Assembly: GCA_002917075.1 (NCBI GenBank)
Contig: NTMA01000010.1
Location: forward strand, 1-64,000
Source of the DNA: Hawksworthiomyces lignivorus
Lineage: Eukaryota > Ascomycota > Sordariomycetes > Ophiostomatales > Ophiostomataceae
Direction of reading: 5' to 3'
Length of the DNA: 64,000 bases
Shown here: piece by piece, positions 34,916 through 45,503 of the stretch
Layout: every line of letters begins with the position of its first letter
Numbering within the stretch: the first letter of the stretch is position 1
Position numbers and translations under genes: made by a program
Notes under the pieces: generated by a model
Told to the model about the DNA's origin: nothing
The model's input: the letters and a program-made list of their open reading frames with translations, nothing else
The model's database searches: none

Positions 34916-35914
34916 ATGCGTTACGCACTCCGGCCAGTCACTTTTTTCGCGCTTGGCGCGACGTTTCTTCTGGCTCTGCTGGTCTACCAAAGGGAGAGCT
35001 TGGCCGCTGGATATGACAGTGTCGTCTCTTCCGTGAAGTCGTCGACTGCTTCTGGAGGCATTCCTTCACCATTTTCAAAACAGCCGGCGGAACCACAAGA
35101 TGACTACATCGCTATTTGTCTCGCGGTCAAAGACCAGCGCCGTGACCTGCCAGAGTTTTTACACCACCACTACTACAACATGGGCATCGGCAGATTTTAT
35201 ATAATGGACGACGGGACAAAGCCACCACTGTCTGATATGTCAGATGAAGAACTCACCATACCCCGATCGGCTATTGAATTCCACTACTTCGAGGCAGAAG
35301 AACGCGTCAATTTCATGCAATACAAGCTGTACAATACGTGTATTGACATTGCTCGGAACTTCACTAATACGACATGGATGGCTTTCATCGACGCCGACGA
35401 ATTTCTAGATGCACCTGGCCCGCAGTCGTTGCGCGAGGTCTTGGAAGATTTCGACCGCATCAAGGTCATTGGTGGTGTGGGTGTTAACTGGCGTATACAC
35501 AGCTCCAGCGGTCACCTAACGCGACAGCCCTCAGTGATAGAGGCTTTCACTGAGTGTATCTATGACGACCCAGAACATAACGGCTCCGGCACGAACAATC
35601 GGCATGTCAAGTCGATCATTCGCGTATCGAGTTATAAACAGCCACACGATCCTCACTATTTTATTTTGAAAGACGGTGCAGTGACTGTCGGTGAGCATGG
35701 TGATAGAGTTGACTCCGCATTTCGCATGCCTATTACGCGGGACAAGCTAGCACTACATCACTATGCAGTCAAGAGCAAGGAAGAGTACGAGGAGAAAATG
35801 AACCGAGGCAGTGGTATGTCGCGTCACAAAGGCTGGGAGTGGTGGGATCTGGTCGAGTCGAAGCAGCCGCATGTTCCATGCACAGAGATGGTTCGGTGGG
35901 CAAATAAGCCATGA
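34916..35914 (+). CDS. GT92/DUF23-like glycosyltransferase
   Basis: Type II membrane glycosyltransferase, 332 residues, single exon. A short cytosolic end is followed by one anchor (about residues 8-25, FFALGATFLLALLVYQ). The catalytic part starts DDYIAICLAVKDQRRDLPEF, with the FIDADEFLD motif holding a DxD for metal and nucleotide-sugar binding. Later come GVGVNWRIHSSSGH and HHYAVKSKEEYEEKM, both usual in the family. It probably works in the secretory pathway. The upstream sugar-phosphate/nucleotide-sugar transporter on the same strand could supply a donor, but that is only positional inference. Confidence 0.85.
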   Translation: MRYALRPVTFFALGATFLLALLVYQRESLAAGYDSVVSSVKSSTASGGIPSPFSKQPAEPQDDYIAICLAVKDQRRDLPEFLHHHYYNMGIGRFYIMDDGTKPPLSDMSDEELTIPRSAIEFHYFEAEERVNFMQYKLYNTCIDIARNFTNTTWMAFIDADEFLDAPGPQSLREVLEDFDRIKVIGGVGVNWRIHSSSGHLTRQPSVIEAFTECIYDDPEHNGSGTNNRHVKSIIRVSSYKQPHDPHYFILKDGAVTVGEHGDRVDSAFRMPITRDKLALHHYAVKSKEEYEEKMNRGSGMSRHKGWEWWDLVESKQPHVPCTEMVRWANKP

Positions 35915-36596
35915 AAAGAGCTTTGACTTAGGACCGCCGTTTCGGTAGGCGCATGTAGGCAAGGATGAAAGGATTGTGGGCACGTTGACACAAGGAGTCT
36001 AGGCGTAATAGCTATGATTTAGGAGGGAAGAAGTCACTAGAAACCGTGTCAGCTACGGATAAGCTGTATTTAATATTTGTTAACATAAAGAATCAGCATT
36101 GGCGTTTTAGGGTTGAATGCATCTGAGTCTTTAATTTACCATTTCTTTTCTCGGTCTCGACAACTATTTGCCCTAAAGGAATAGCTGCAAGTACAAGTAG
36201 AAGGATGAGCATACTGTTTATGCTCCCTGGTATCAATCCATTGAGCTGCTCCTAGTTGACATGCCAATGGTAGTCGATGTACACCATAGTACTAGGTATT
36301 TGATGGAAATCGGTCACCCTGAAAGGTGATGACTGCTTTTCCAAGGCACTGGGCTGTATGCCATTTATATTTCAAAGCTCCGTAGAAATCATTAATTAAA
36401 ATTGGATGTTGGTATCAAAAGTGCAAAAAATTCCTCAGAATCAGTATATTGTTCAATTTGCCTAAATTAAGAATCAATAGCCTCAACAATTCTCGGCTTC
36501 GAGAACCACTAGGGTTCCTCATGCGGGGTTCCAATTACCGTTCTCGCCATATATATAGGTATTTAGAATCTCGCAGGATGCTATGATATCTCTACT
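35915..36596. other. Intergenic
   Basis: AT-rich. A TATATATA stretch at about 36549-36556 lies some 45 bases before the next ATG. No gene. Confidence 0.5.
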
Positions 36597-37288
36597 ATGG
36601 CAATGATATACCAGATGAACGAAAAAATGCGCTGCCTTCAATTACTCTCGATCGCTGCCCTTGCGCCAACGATGGGCATCTGTGCCCCGACTAGCATCGC
36701 ATCTGCTTCAGAGGTACAAGCCATATACAATCAATCCCTCTACAAAAGGGATAATCTATGCAGTTTGAAAGCGCCCCCTGTTCTTTGTCAACCGAACTCC
36801 TCTGTGACAGTGGAAGAAACGGCAGAGAGGGCATACAAGTTCTACCGCGCTTTCGTGGTTGATGGGGATCCGAAGACGATGTTTTCTCTCATAGACTCAA
36901 CTTACAAGGTTAGCTTGCCTATTTAGAGCATAAGTGCCCTGAACATAACAGAAAAGTTGTCAAGATCTAGAACTTAACATACCAAAGCAACATCATCCAG
37001 GCTACGCGGATGGACCGAATAATATTTGGTCTCTTTTCTGCTCTGGAAGAAAGATAGGAACCGAAGCGAGCACCTCTTGGTGTTTTGATGCTAGTACCAA
37101 CATGTCGTATGCACAGTATTCAACTGTGGACAGGTGGCGCTGGGTTGATGGATGCGTTCATGAACATGTAAGCACTTTGGCTAACTTGCGGACTTGCTCG
37201 TCACTAATAATTGTTACAGTGGGATGTGAACGAAAAAATTCCATCAAAAGACAAGTGTTTTAAGATAAATACGGGGACTACATCTTGA
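36597..37288 (+). CDS. Secreted SnoaL-like (NTF2-fold) small protein
   Basis: Small secreted protein, exons 36597-36908, 36988-37167 and 37220-37288, 186 residues. Several in-frame ATGs exist; the one at 36627 puts a good signal peptide first (MRCLQLLSIAALAPTMGICA). The core AERAYKFYRAFVVDGDPKTM then, across the first intron, TYKQHHPGYADGPNNIWSLF resembles SnoaL-like domains (QHNPxxxDG). A six-Cys mature protein (two near the N-terminus in CSLKAPPVLC) suggests disulfides outside the cell. The first acceptor (AAAG|CAA or the CCAG 13 bases later) is not certain; the choice given keeps QHHP. Function unknown; SnoaL folds serve as polyketide cyclases or ligand-binding domains. Confidence 0.65.
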
Positions 37289-38678
37289 TCAGAATTATTT
37301 TCGTACAGATACAACAACACTACATGATGTGTCTAGTATTTGACATATAGGTTAGCTCCTGCAACAGACTATGTTATTTTTACTGATGCATGTGTTTGTC
37401 CGCCACTCAAGCGTTCTTGTTGATGTATCAAAACCCGTAGGTATATAGCAGAGCGGGTATGGATTTTCGCGAATCATTTCAATATGTCATTAATTGTCAA
37501 ACATTCTCAATATTAGATATATAGTAGAGTAGTTTGACCTAAATATATTTTTACAGGTCAATATATTGCCAAAATCACAAGCTTTGCTTTGCTAATGACA
37601 GTGGACTGCAATTAAGACAGGCATTTTTTCAGAGCTTTTGTTTCCGCAATGATGCATTGATTGTCTGTCACGACGATAAGTAGGAGACTATTGTTCGCTA
37701 CGAGAGTGCTGGCTCGATGTTTAGATTCCTAAATGGCGAGGGTATACATATTGTCAAATTCGAACGATATAACGGGAAGCGACGTAGCAACTCATGATAT
37801 TAGGCTGACGAGAAGACTCTATGAGGTTGGAAATTTAAGATTCTCACAACAATAGCCTATCTTTCCTCATGTACCTATTCCGAGATGATTTGAAATCTAA
37901 CGACTTTCTTAACGACGATACGTATATTATAGGCTCAGTAAATATAAGCTGCGGCAGTTGTTTCAGTGGCTGGTTTGGTTCACATTATAAGTAACACCTG
38001 GAGAAGAGGTTGAATTGATTCCAAGTACATAATCTCTGCCTGAGGGAGAGGAGATAAATATCGGCGATGACTCCCGCCTATGGTTGAGTTCAAACCCACA
38101 TACTACAAATCATGACCCCAACTACAGTATAACGTGATAAGTGTCATCAGAGAAGATATCGTCATCCTAGGTTACTATTTCAATCATTCGGACAGGTCGA
38201 GTGGCTAAGAGATAATAGTGAAAGGCCAGTTTTAGGCAGGCCGAACGTCAATAATGGATAACTACATGTATTAACCAGAAAAAAAGGGGGAAACTAGTAG
38301 AAATGAGCTGATAGAAGACATGAATTGATATTCAAACTCGGATCAGCTCCGTTGATGCTGCTTGCGGTCTGTATTGCACAAGAAGTATCATTTACAACTG
38401 AATGACACTAAGTTGGTTAACAAAGCGTACCGTTACCAACACTTATATAAATGTAATAATAGCTGATGCTAGTTAGTGGTCATGCAAGTCCTTAAGAGAA
38501 CTGGATTTCGTGCCATGCGGCGTGATGCCCTTCCACTCTATGACTTTTCAACCTAAGCGCTCTATTGAGCTACCTGAGAAGTTACTTTGTAGAATTATAG
38601 TTAATCAGGATTTAATCCACAAACGAGACCATCATTGCAGATCACTTTTGCTCATGTCCTAAGTCTTTATTTCTTCAT
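37289..38678. other. Intergenic with a possible small-gene relic
   Basis: At 37557-37797 a frame after a good acceptor (TTTTTACAG) reads coherent protein with three to four Cys, broken by one TAG. See findings. The rest is AT-rich with no gene. Confidence 0.4.
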
Positions 38679-39911
38679 TTATTGTCCATGGTTAAGAATC
38701 AGATCAAAGATATTGAAGTTCCTCCAAGTCCGAAGATAAGTCTCCTCATCTGCATTGACAAATGGCACCGACATAAGTAACGGTACCTGCTGCTCAGATA
38801 CACCTCCGTGAGATCGTAGCCTGTGACCGCCTAGATTACCCATGTCATGTTCGGTTCTGCAGGCACCAATGACTGCATTTTTTGTCGATACAACAGTAAA
38901 ATCTCCCTCACGATCAATTGGCATCTCGTACGCTGCAGCTGCAACTTCCTTGGTGAGAGCAATCGCTACTTGAGGCATCGACATACAGAACTCAAGCATC
39001 TTAGGGATTTGGTGCATGTGTCCGTCTGCTACATGCACACGCACAAACGAACCTAAGGCACCGTGGTGTTTGACGAAGGGGTCAGTGATGGGACATATCA
39101 CACGCGCACAGCTTGTTCCAAAGCGATGTTCAAGCTCATCCTGCAAGAACAGTACGTTGGGCGAGCCATCATCGTTGCATTTGTCACTCATTCCGTGATC
39201 ACCCGTTAGAGCGACAACAGCGCCAAGGTCAATTAGAGTTTTGACACGAGTGTCAACTGCTTCCATGAATTCGTTGGCAACAGGGGATCCTGGTGCATAT
39301 TTGTGCTGGATGAAGTCGGACAATGTGAGGTAGAAGAGGTCGGCTTTCTTCTCTTCCAACAACTTAATGCCCGCATCCAAAACAAATAGAGATAGGTCTC
39401 CAGAATATTGGTCAGGCCGTTTATCTCTGCCCAACCATTGAAGCGTATCATCGCTAGCCTTCTCAGCCGAATAGCATATACTATTAGTGCCGTCAAGACC
39501 GTGATCAAGAATACGGCGTAACTTGTCCTTTGCAGTGATGGCGGCGACTCGTACCCCATTTTTAGCCATCTCTGCAAGAATAGTGGATCCTCGTAAGAGA
39601 GAGGCATCGACAATCATAGTTTCCTTACCCGTTTTACGGTCCAAGAAGTAGTTGCCAGCAATGCCATGGATGGCAGTTGGCACACCGGTAATGATTGACA
39701 CGTTATTTGGGTTGGTAAATGTCGGCATAGCCACATTTGCTGTAGCGTGGAAACCGTGATCGATAAAACCAGCAAGAGTAGGCAAGATGCCATCAGCGAT
39801 GCCTTGATTGAGATAGGTGGGATCAAACCCATCCACGCATATGACGACTGTTGACCGCAAAGGCGCTCGGTAGGTTTTACCGTGTAATTCGACAAACATC
39901 TGTTTCGCCAT
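38679..39911 (-). CDS. phnA: Phosphonoacetate hydrolase (PhnA-like)
   Basis: Alkaline-phosphatase-superfamily enzyme that splits the C-P bond of phosphonoacetate to acetate and phosphate; 410 residues, the usual length. No introns. Ligands of the two-metal site and the nucleophile are visible: D27 in ICVDGFD, Thr66 in PTFTNPNN, Asp and His in LTLSDFIQHKYAPG, Asp-His in ALTGDHGMSD and a late His in RLRSHGGVSEQ. This full set separates it from general phosphodiesterases of the superfamily. The best-known enzymes are bacterial; fungi able to use phosphonoacetate have been reported. The absence of introns and of damage in this region suggests a maintained gene, possibly gained from bacteria. No other phosphonate gene is next to it. 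Confidence 0.9.
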   Translation of the reverse strand: MAKQMFVELHGKTYRAPLRSTVVICVDGFDPTYLNQGIADGILPTLAGFIDHGFHATANVAMPTFTNPNNVSIITGVPTAIHGIAGNYFLDRKTGKETMIVDASLLRGSTILAEMAKNGVRVAAITAKDKLRRILDHGLDGTNSICYSAEKASDDTLQWLGRDKRPDQYSGDLSLFVLDAGIKLLEEKKADLFYLTLSDFIQHKYAPGSPVANEFMEAVDTRVKTLIDLGAVVALTGDHGMSDKCNDDGSPNVLFLQDELEHRFGTSCARVICPITDPFVKHHGALGSFVRVHVADGHMHQIPKMLEFCMSMPQVAIALTKEVAAAAYEMPIDREGDFTVVSTKNAVIGACRTEHDMGNLGGHRLRSHGGVSEQQVPLLMSVPFVNADEETYLRTWRNFNIFDLILNHGQ

Positions 39912-40928
39912 TGAATTGAGGAAAGAATGTTAAAGGCAATGATTTGAACTGTTCAACTTTTTTTTGGACCATTTATACCAGCCTGGGCCCGGTATTTATC
40001 TAAGACAAAAGATGCACTATATGTAAAATGCTTATGGATCCAAACTACGACCCGACGACGGACAAAATTGTACGGCTCATTTATACCCAGAGAAGTAGCA
40101 TGATAGCAAGTCTTCACCTGAAATCCGGCGTAGGGTCCGACGACCGGTGCCCCACTCGGTCCGAATGCCGAGTTCATTATATTAAAGTGCCACGTTTGGT
40201 ATCATCGATTAATCAACGGCGTGGCAGTCGCAAGCTGGAGGATCACGGCTTGTGTTATAAATTATTTCAAATAGCGATATGATATGTCTGGATCATGAGG
40301 AATTTAATACAATATGACATGCTCTTTGATTTTCCTTAAATAAGTAAGGGCAGTAAACTATTGCTTTTTTAAAAAAAAAAAAAAAAATTTAAAATAAACG
40401 CAAGCTACCTGATTTAGAATCAAACTAAAATAAAAATTCAGTAAATGAAAATCTGTTCACGTTCGTGTCTCAAATTTACACTTCCAGCAAAATATTTCTG
40501 TCAAATTTTTCCATTTTGGCTACATGACTCTGGAGGTTTAGCCGCCCACCCCTCATTTGACTCCAAGCTACCAATTCTCTGTGCGCTATATAATGTGACA
40601 AATGTTGAGACGTATGGTTTTCAGTATTTGAAAAGATAAACTCATTAAGTTGGTTGGATATTATATGAATTATATTTCGGTTATAGGTATTATATTCTAA
40701 GTTGCATGCCCGGAACGTCTCAAATATTTTCTCGGTCGCTTCTTTCACTATTACCTCCACGATAGCATAAGACTATTGTGACTGATAGCGATACAATTAC
40801 AATTAAGTCAGCGGAATGGAAGATACCGTGAATGCCATTTATAAGATTTCGCTTTACCTGGAAGACGTGGACTTTCCATATTTGAGCTCAAGCTCAACTA
40901 TTATTCAAGCACTATGCAAACATATACT
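39912..40928. other. Divergent intergenic region
   Basis: Between the hydrolase and esterase genes. Contains an A-rich run near 40370-40387. Short frames are not supported. Confidence 0.5.
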
Positions 40929-42038
40929 ATGAAGTTTTCTACCTTTCTCTCTATTTTATCTGGTGGTTCTACGCTTTCTCTGGCTATGAAATCTATAGGA
41001 TACCATAAAGATAATACTCAGCCTCCAATAACTTACCTTGGTCGTGTTAATCCTGCAACGAATGAATTAACATGGCCTGCCTCTGGCATCGCATTCTCCT
41101 TTACGGGAACTTCAGTCGACATACCTATTACTTCTATTACTGGCACAAACAGCTTAGAGATTGTCATTGACGCTGCTGCGCCAATCATCAACAACAACGT
41201 ATCTGGCCCTAGTATATCTCTCCATGGCTTAAGCCATAGCCAGCATACAGTAGAGATCCGCAAAAAATCTGAAGCACTCTATGGCAGTATTTTCATCGGC
41301 AGTCCGACCACAACCGAGTCGACGACTACTGTCCCACCACCGAAGATGCGAATTGAGATCATTGGTGATTCCATTAGCGTTGGTTATGGCCTGGATGCGC
41401 GGCACCCCTGCACAAACACTGCCGCAGTGGAAAATGCTGAATCGACTTACGGTGCTCTGACAGCCAACAATCTTTCGGCTGATTATAGTATCGTTGCATG
41501 GTCTGGTAAAGGCCTGACACGCAATTATGTCACTTCTTCTTTGGACTCATCACCATTGATTCCAGAGCTCTGGACTCGTTATGGTGCGAATGATGCCGAC
41601 AACTCGTATGATTTTAAGTCTACTATTGACGTTATAGTTCTCAATGTGGGAACGAATGACTTCTCTTATGTTATGACCGATGACTCTGGCGTTGCGCACA
41701 ATGCTCGATCTATACTAAACGCAACTGCATATACCAAAGCCCTTGTTGACTTTAGCCGTGCCATTTTGAGCAAGTATCCTGATGCTGAGCTTTTCATCAC
41801 TAGCTCTCCGATGTTAACAGACTCATATCCAACGGCGAAAGAAGCGCAGCACACAAAGCAAGAGACTTGTATTCAGAATGCTATATCTGTAATCGGATTA
41901 AAAGCACACTTCGTTAGTTTCCCAAGTCAGGATCAGACCAATAACAACATTGGCTGCGATTTTCACCCGTCTCCTCTCACACATCAGAAAATGGCAGTTG
42001 TTCTTACGGATGCTCTTTATTCAACATTGACACAATAG
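40929..42038 (+). CDS. CE2-like secreted esterase (SGNH fold)
   Basis: Two-domain secreted esterase, 369 residues from the ATG at 40929, chosen because it begins a signal peptide (MKFSTFLSILSGGSTLSLA); an in-frame ATG lies 15 bases upstream. The first domain (YLGRVNPATNELTWPASGIA then FSFTGTSVDI) is the jelly-roll of carbohydrate esterase family 2. The second is an SGNH/GDSL domain: IEIIGDSISVGYG (catalytic Ser), NVGTNDF and CDFHPSPLTHQKMA (Asp-x-x-His). Such enzymes remove acetyl groups from xylan or other polysaccharides. Single exon and intact. Substrate inferred from family only. Confidence 0.85.
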   Translation: MKFSTFLSILSGGSTLSLAMKSIGYHKDNTQPPITYLGRVNPATNELTWPASGIAFSFTGTSVDIPITSITGTNSLEIVIDAAAPIINNNVSGPSISLHGLSHSQHTVEIRKKSEALYGSIFIGSPTTTESTTTVPPPKMRIEIIGDSISVGYGLDARHPCTNTAAVENAESTYGALTANNLSADYSIVAWSGKGLTRNYVTSSLDSSPLIPELWTRYGANDADNSYDFKSTIDVIVLNVGTNDFSYVMTDDSGVAHNARSILNATAYTKALVDFSRAILSKYPDAELFITSSPMLTDSYPTAKEAQHTKQETCIQNAISVIGLKAHFVSFPSQDQTNNNIGCDFHPSPLTHQKMAVVLTDALYSTLTQ

Positions 42039-42249
42039 ACTCTATAAATTTGTGCTGTCTGTATAAGGACATATCACGTCTAATTAAGGCGTAGGTACTT
42101 TAGAATGAAAAGCTATATCAATTTAGACTTCTTGCAGCCACAGCTGGTTAGGCGATACAGACGGGGGACAAAATATATTTTACACGCGTGATGACCAATT
42201 ATGCCCGATATTGTTTCGTTGAATTCGAGCTTTGCAGTCATTTGTGGAT

Positions 42250-44332
42250 CTAAGGTTGCGCAAATCCATCACTGGACGAATTCACCACAAAATCTAACGC
42301 CGTAGTCGTATTCCAAACAGACCTGAAATCATATTCGTTCAAAAAATTTAAGCCAAATCCTTCAATGTTCATGTCCCAGCTGAAATCACCATCTTCGTGC
42401 CCGACGGCTTCTGACGGCAGATGGCACTCTCCAGAAGTATGTAGTTCTGCAGTTTCTTGCATTTCCGGTGGTTCGTGGTCCCCAGCGAAAGAACCGCGCT
42501 GGAGCAAACTTTCGATACCTTTAGATATGCTCACCAACAGATGGCGTGGGTGCATAGCTGTCGTGAGTCTTTTCAGAGTAATAGAGAGAAGGCCCATTAA
42601 TCGTTTAATTTCTTTAATGTCCAGCTGCACTGCGGCAGGAAATTTTGTAGAAACTTTGACTAGGAAGACAACCGCAAAGGCAATCATTATGTCGAAATAT
42701 ATCGGCAGTCCATCCAAATATGACTGAATCTCTACGTCCATAACAACGGATCGTAAGATTGCAACAGCTGACAAAACAGCCACATTCGCTATTTCATCTA
42801 GCTCGTGGTCCATATTTCCGGGTCCAATTTTGTGAGTTTCATCTGCCGACTCCGCTCCTCTGAAAGCATGAGAGCATAAGTAAAGTTTAGCAAAATGATA
42901 CTGAAGTCCAACACCCTTACGTGGATAGTTTCCCACATAAGCGTTAGGTATGAACTTATCAGCCCACTCGGCTCGGAGGCTGTCAAGAGCAATACTGAAA
43001 CGCCATAATTGAGAGACCTGAGTAAATGACTCATCGACATCCGCTCCGAAAGCATCATAGATATTAGAGCAGAGACTCCAGCGGAGGACTTGACTGACCA
43101 GGCGGGAATCATCCTCAGTTGCATGCTCGCACTCTAAAAACTTGCGTACATTACGTATTACCTCACATTCCCTAGTCATTGGCGGCCGTCCATAGGCAAT
43201 GGAGAAGTGGTGATCGCATGCATATACTGAGAGGTAGAGCCGTGCTCGCAAGTAGTGATCTCGGTCGCTGCGGGGAGCGATGGCCTTGAAGAAGCTTCGA
43301 TGCAATTGAAGTTCCGTAGCGATTCGCACAGCGGCACTGGCAAGTGACCAAGAAAGGTCATTAAGCCAAAATGCGCCTATGCACAGGGCCTTGACGTCAC
43401 TAATAGTAATTGCCTTGGACAGACTTTGCGCAGAAGTTAGGGAAACAAAAGCTTTATAACAAGGCTCAAAGTCAGCAGTAGCTAAATGTAGAGCTCCCAC
43501 AGTACACACAGCAGCAGTTAAAAGGGGAGAATCCTTTCGGATGCTATCCAACTTTGAAGTGCTGTGGTCTCCTAAGACCCTGTATACAAAGTTGTCAAGT
43601 CGATGTTGATAGATGTGGAGATATTTTCTAGCATTCTCAGCGCTCACAATGCCTGATGAGATGACATCTACCGGTTGAGCGGCACCGTGTTGCGCAGATA
43701 TGTTTCTGTGGGAAATATGATGCCCAGGAAAAGCCGCTGGGCTAGAATCAAGATTCATAACTACCTCTGCCTCAGGAGGTATTTGTGAGTTCAACTCAGC
43801 CGAGCTCTGGCCAGGCACAGGAAGGTCTGTTATTTGCTCCGTATCCCAATCAAGGTGCTGCAACTGATCTTTCGATAATATGTTTCTCCCGCTTTGACCT
43901 ATGAGGTTTTCTAGCCGCTGCATCCTTATCTCCATCGAGTGCTTCCATCTTCAACAACCGACTTCTGTTAGAAGCCTAGAAAAAACTTAAAAGTAAATTT
44001 TGGATAGGCCTTACGAAGTGTCATTCCCAACTAGTACTTGCACGCTGCGGTTGACCGTGCACGAGAGGCTCTTTTTCTGGCATCGGAGGCAGGGTGGTTT
44101 TGAATTATGCATATGGCATTTAATCTAGCCCTCGGTTAGTCGCTACAGCGTTCTAGACTCCGCAATTCTAATACTAGAAAGACACGTTCATGTAGGGTCA
44201 AAGTAAGTATACCTTTTGCTTTCGGCATTCTAAGCAGGCTGTGTTCTTTCGGGCAATTTCCGACGGTCTGGGGTCGCCGTGCACCTCTCGCAAAGGACGC
44301 GACGGCGATGTCGCTGCATTGCCATCGGTCAT
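42250..44332 (-). CDS. Zn2Cys6 transcription factor
   Basis: Fungal binuclear-zinc regulator, 642 residues, exons 44332-44213, 44124-44015 and 43948-42250. Splicing rebuilds CLECRKQK + IKCHMHNSKPP + CLRCQKKSLSC, which is C-x2-C-x6-C-x8-C-x2-C-x6-C with cysteines at 33, 36, 43, 52, 55 and 62. A short linker and helix (SWKHSMEIRMQRLENLIGQ) follow, then the fungal-specific regulatory domain (PF04082-like: AAVCTVGALHLATADF, RARLYLSVYACDHHFSIAYG). The last 60 residues are acidic. It is convergent with the esterase gene, about 210 bases away. Target genes cannot be read from the sequence. Confidence 0.9.
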
Positions 44333-45503
44333 GACGTACGGCTTCAATCTTTCAACGGAACTGTCTAGAATTTAGTGTTCAATAGCAGTGCTGCTGTGAG
44401 CTGAAGAAGGAAAACGATGGTTTAAATAATTTGCGGCGTCATGCCGGCTATACGCCGACATATCGGTGCCGATTTCCGTTTGCAAAATAATCCACATAGT
44501 CTTGGGATATTCACGTGTTATCGCTCCGGGGTTTGATAGGAAAAACACAGGATACTCCACTCCTGTTAACACCGCCAAGTTTTCAGAAGGCCACTAAATT
44601 TGTAAAGCTACAGCGGCCGAAGAGTGCCGAGGGACGCATATCTAGACATCAAACGAGACCACTAATCAATTAGCTATACACCTGTTATGTAGTGAATCGT
44701 TTAATGTATTTATATGCTAGGATGCAGCTTTTGCTCATTAACGAATTTCTCTTTTTTTTTCCCTTTTTTTTTTTAAAAAAAAATCGACCATCTTCAAGAA
44801 AATCGTAAAAGTCTTCCTTAAATCATTATTCTGAAGTGAATCATAGCTATTCTAAGCGCGTTGTCGTTTGGGTTTTAGGTAGTTAAATCGCCGAAATGGG
44901 TTGGGCATCACATCGCTTATAGAAAAAGGGATTAGAGTGCAAGAACATCACAGCCCCATTTTTAGTCTGTGGTCTAGTGTTGGCACCATAGCAAAGATAT
45001 TCCATCCTAGTGCATGTTCACTTAATGCAAAATTTCAGAGAATTTCTTTAAACTCCAGGATAGTAGATAACTAGAGTTGAAATTGTAAGATATATGTTCG
45101 AAATATTTCCTAGAACATTGAAATTTTTTTTTTCGGGGATTGGGTTTCGATCTTGTTGATTAGCTAAGCATTGACCATTGCAAATCATTCGCCTTGTTTG
45201 ATGAGGCGGAATTTGTAGAGACTTGGTAGAGACACCATTGGCTCGCATTCCAAATCTTAATGTCTTGGTTTTGCCATTAAAAGCGAAAATATTGATTGCC
45301 AAGACTACAATATTTGGTTTGCTTACTCCGTAACGTGCGGCTCAATGGCCCCTCCTTCATATTTTGGAGAGTGTTCGATCTGCCAAAAGCACAAAACCCA
45401 AGATACTTCAAATGTCGTCTCAACATCCCATATAGAATACCCCATATTGCTTTGCTATTCTTCATCTTTTTTTTTTTTTTTTTTTTTTTTAAGAGTGTCA
45501 GCA
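44333..45503. other. Intergenic with A/T tracts
   Basis: T-rich and A-rich runs at 44752-44783 and an unbroken run of 24 T at 45467-45490, directly before the HET gene. One TACTCCGTA (the TACGGAGTA motif inverted) at 45324-45332. Confidence 0.55.

Noticed and set aside
38530..38600. tRNA-like stretch (minus strand AGCTCAATAGAGCG and a TTGAAAA loop like tRNA-Phe)
   Set aside because: The anticodon stem does not pair, and no T-arm (GGTTCGA-type) or acceptor stem could be built.
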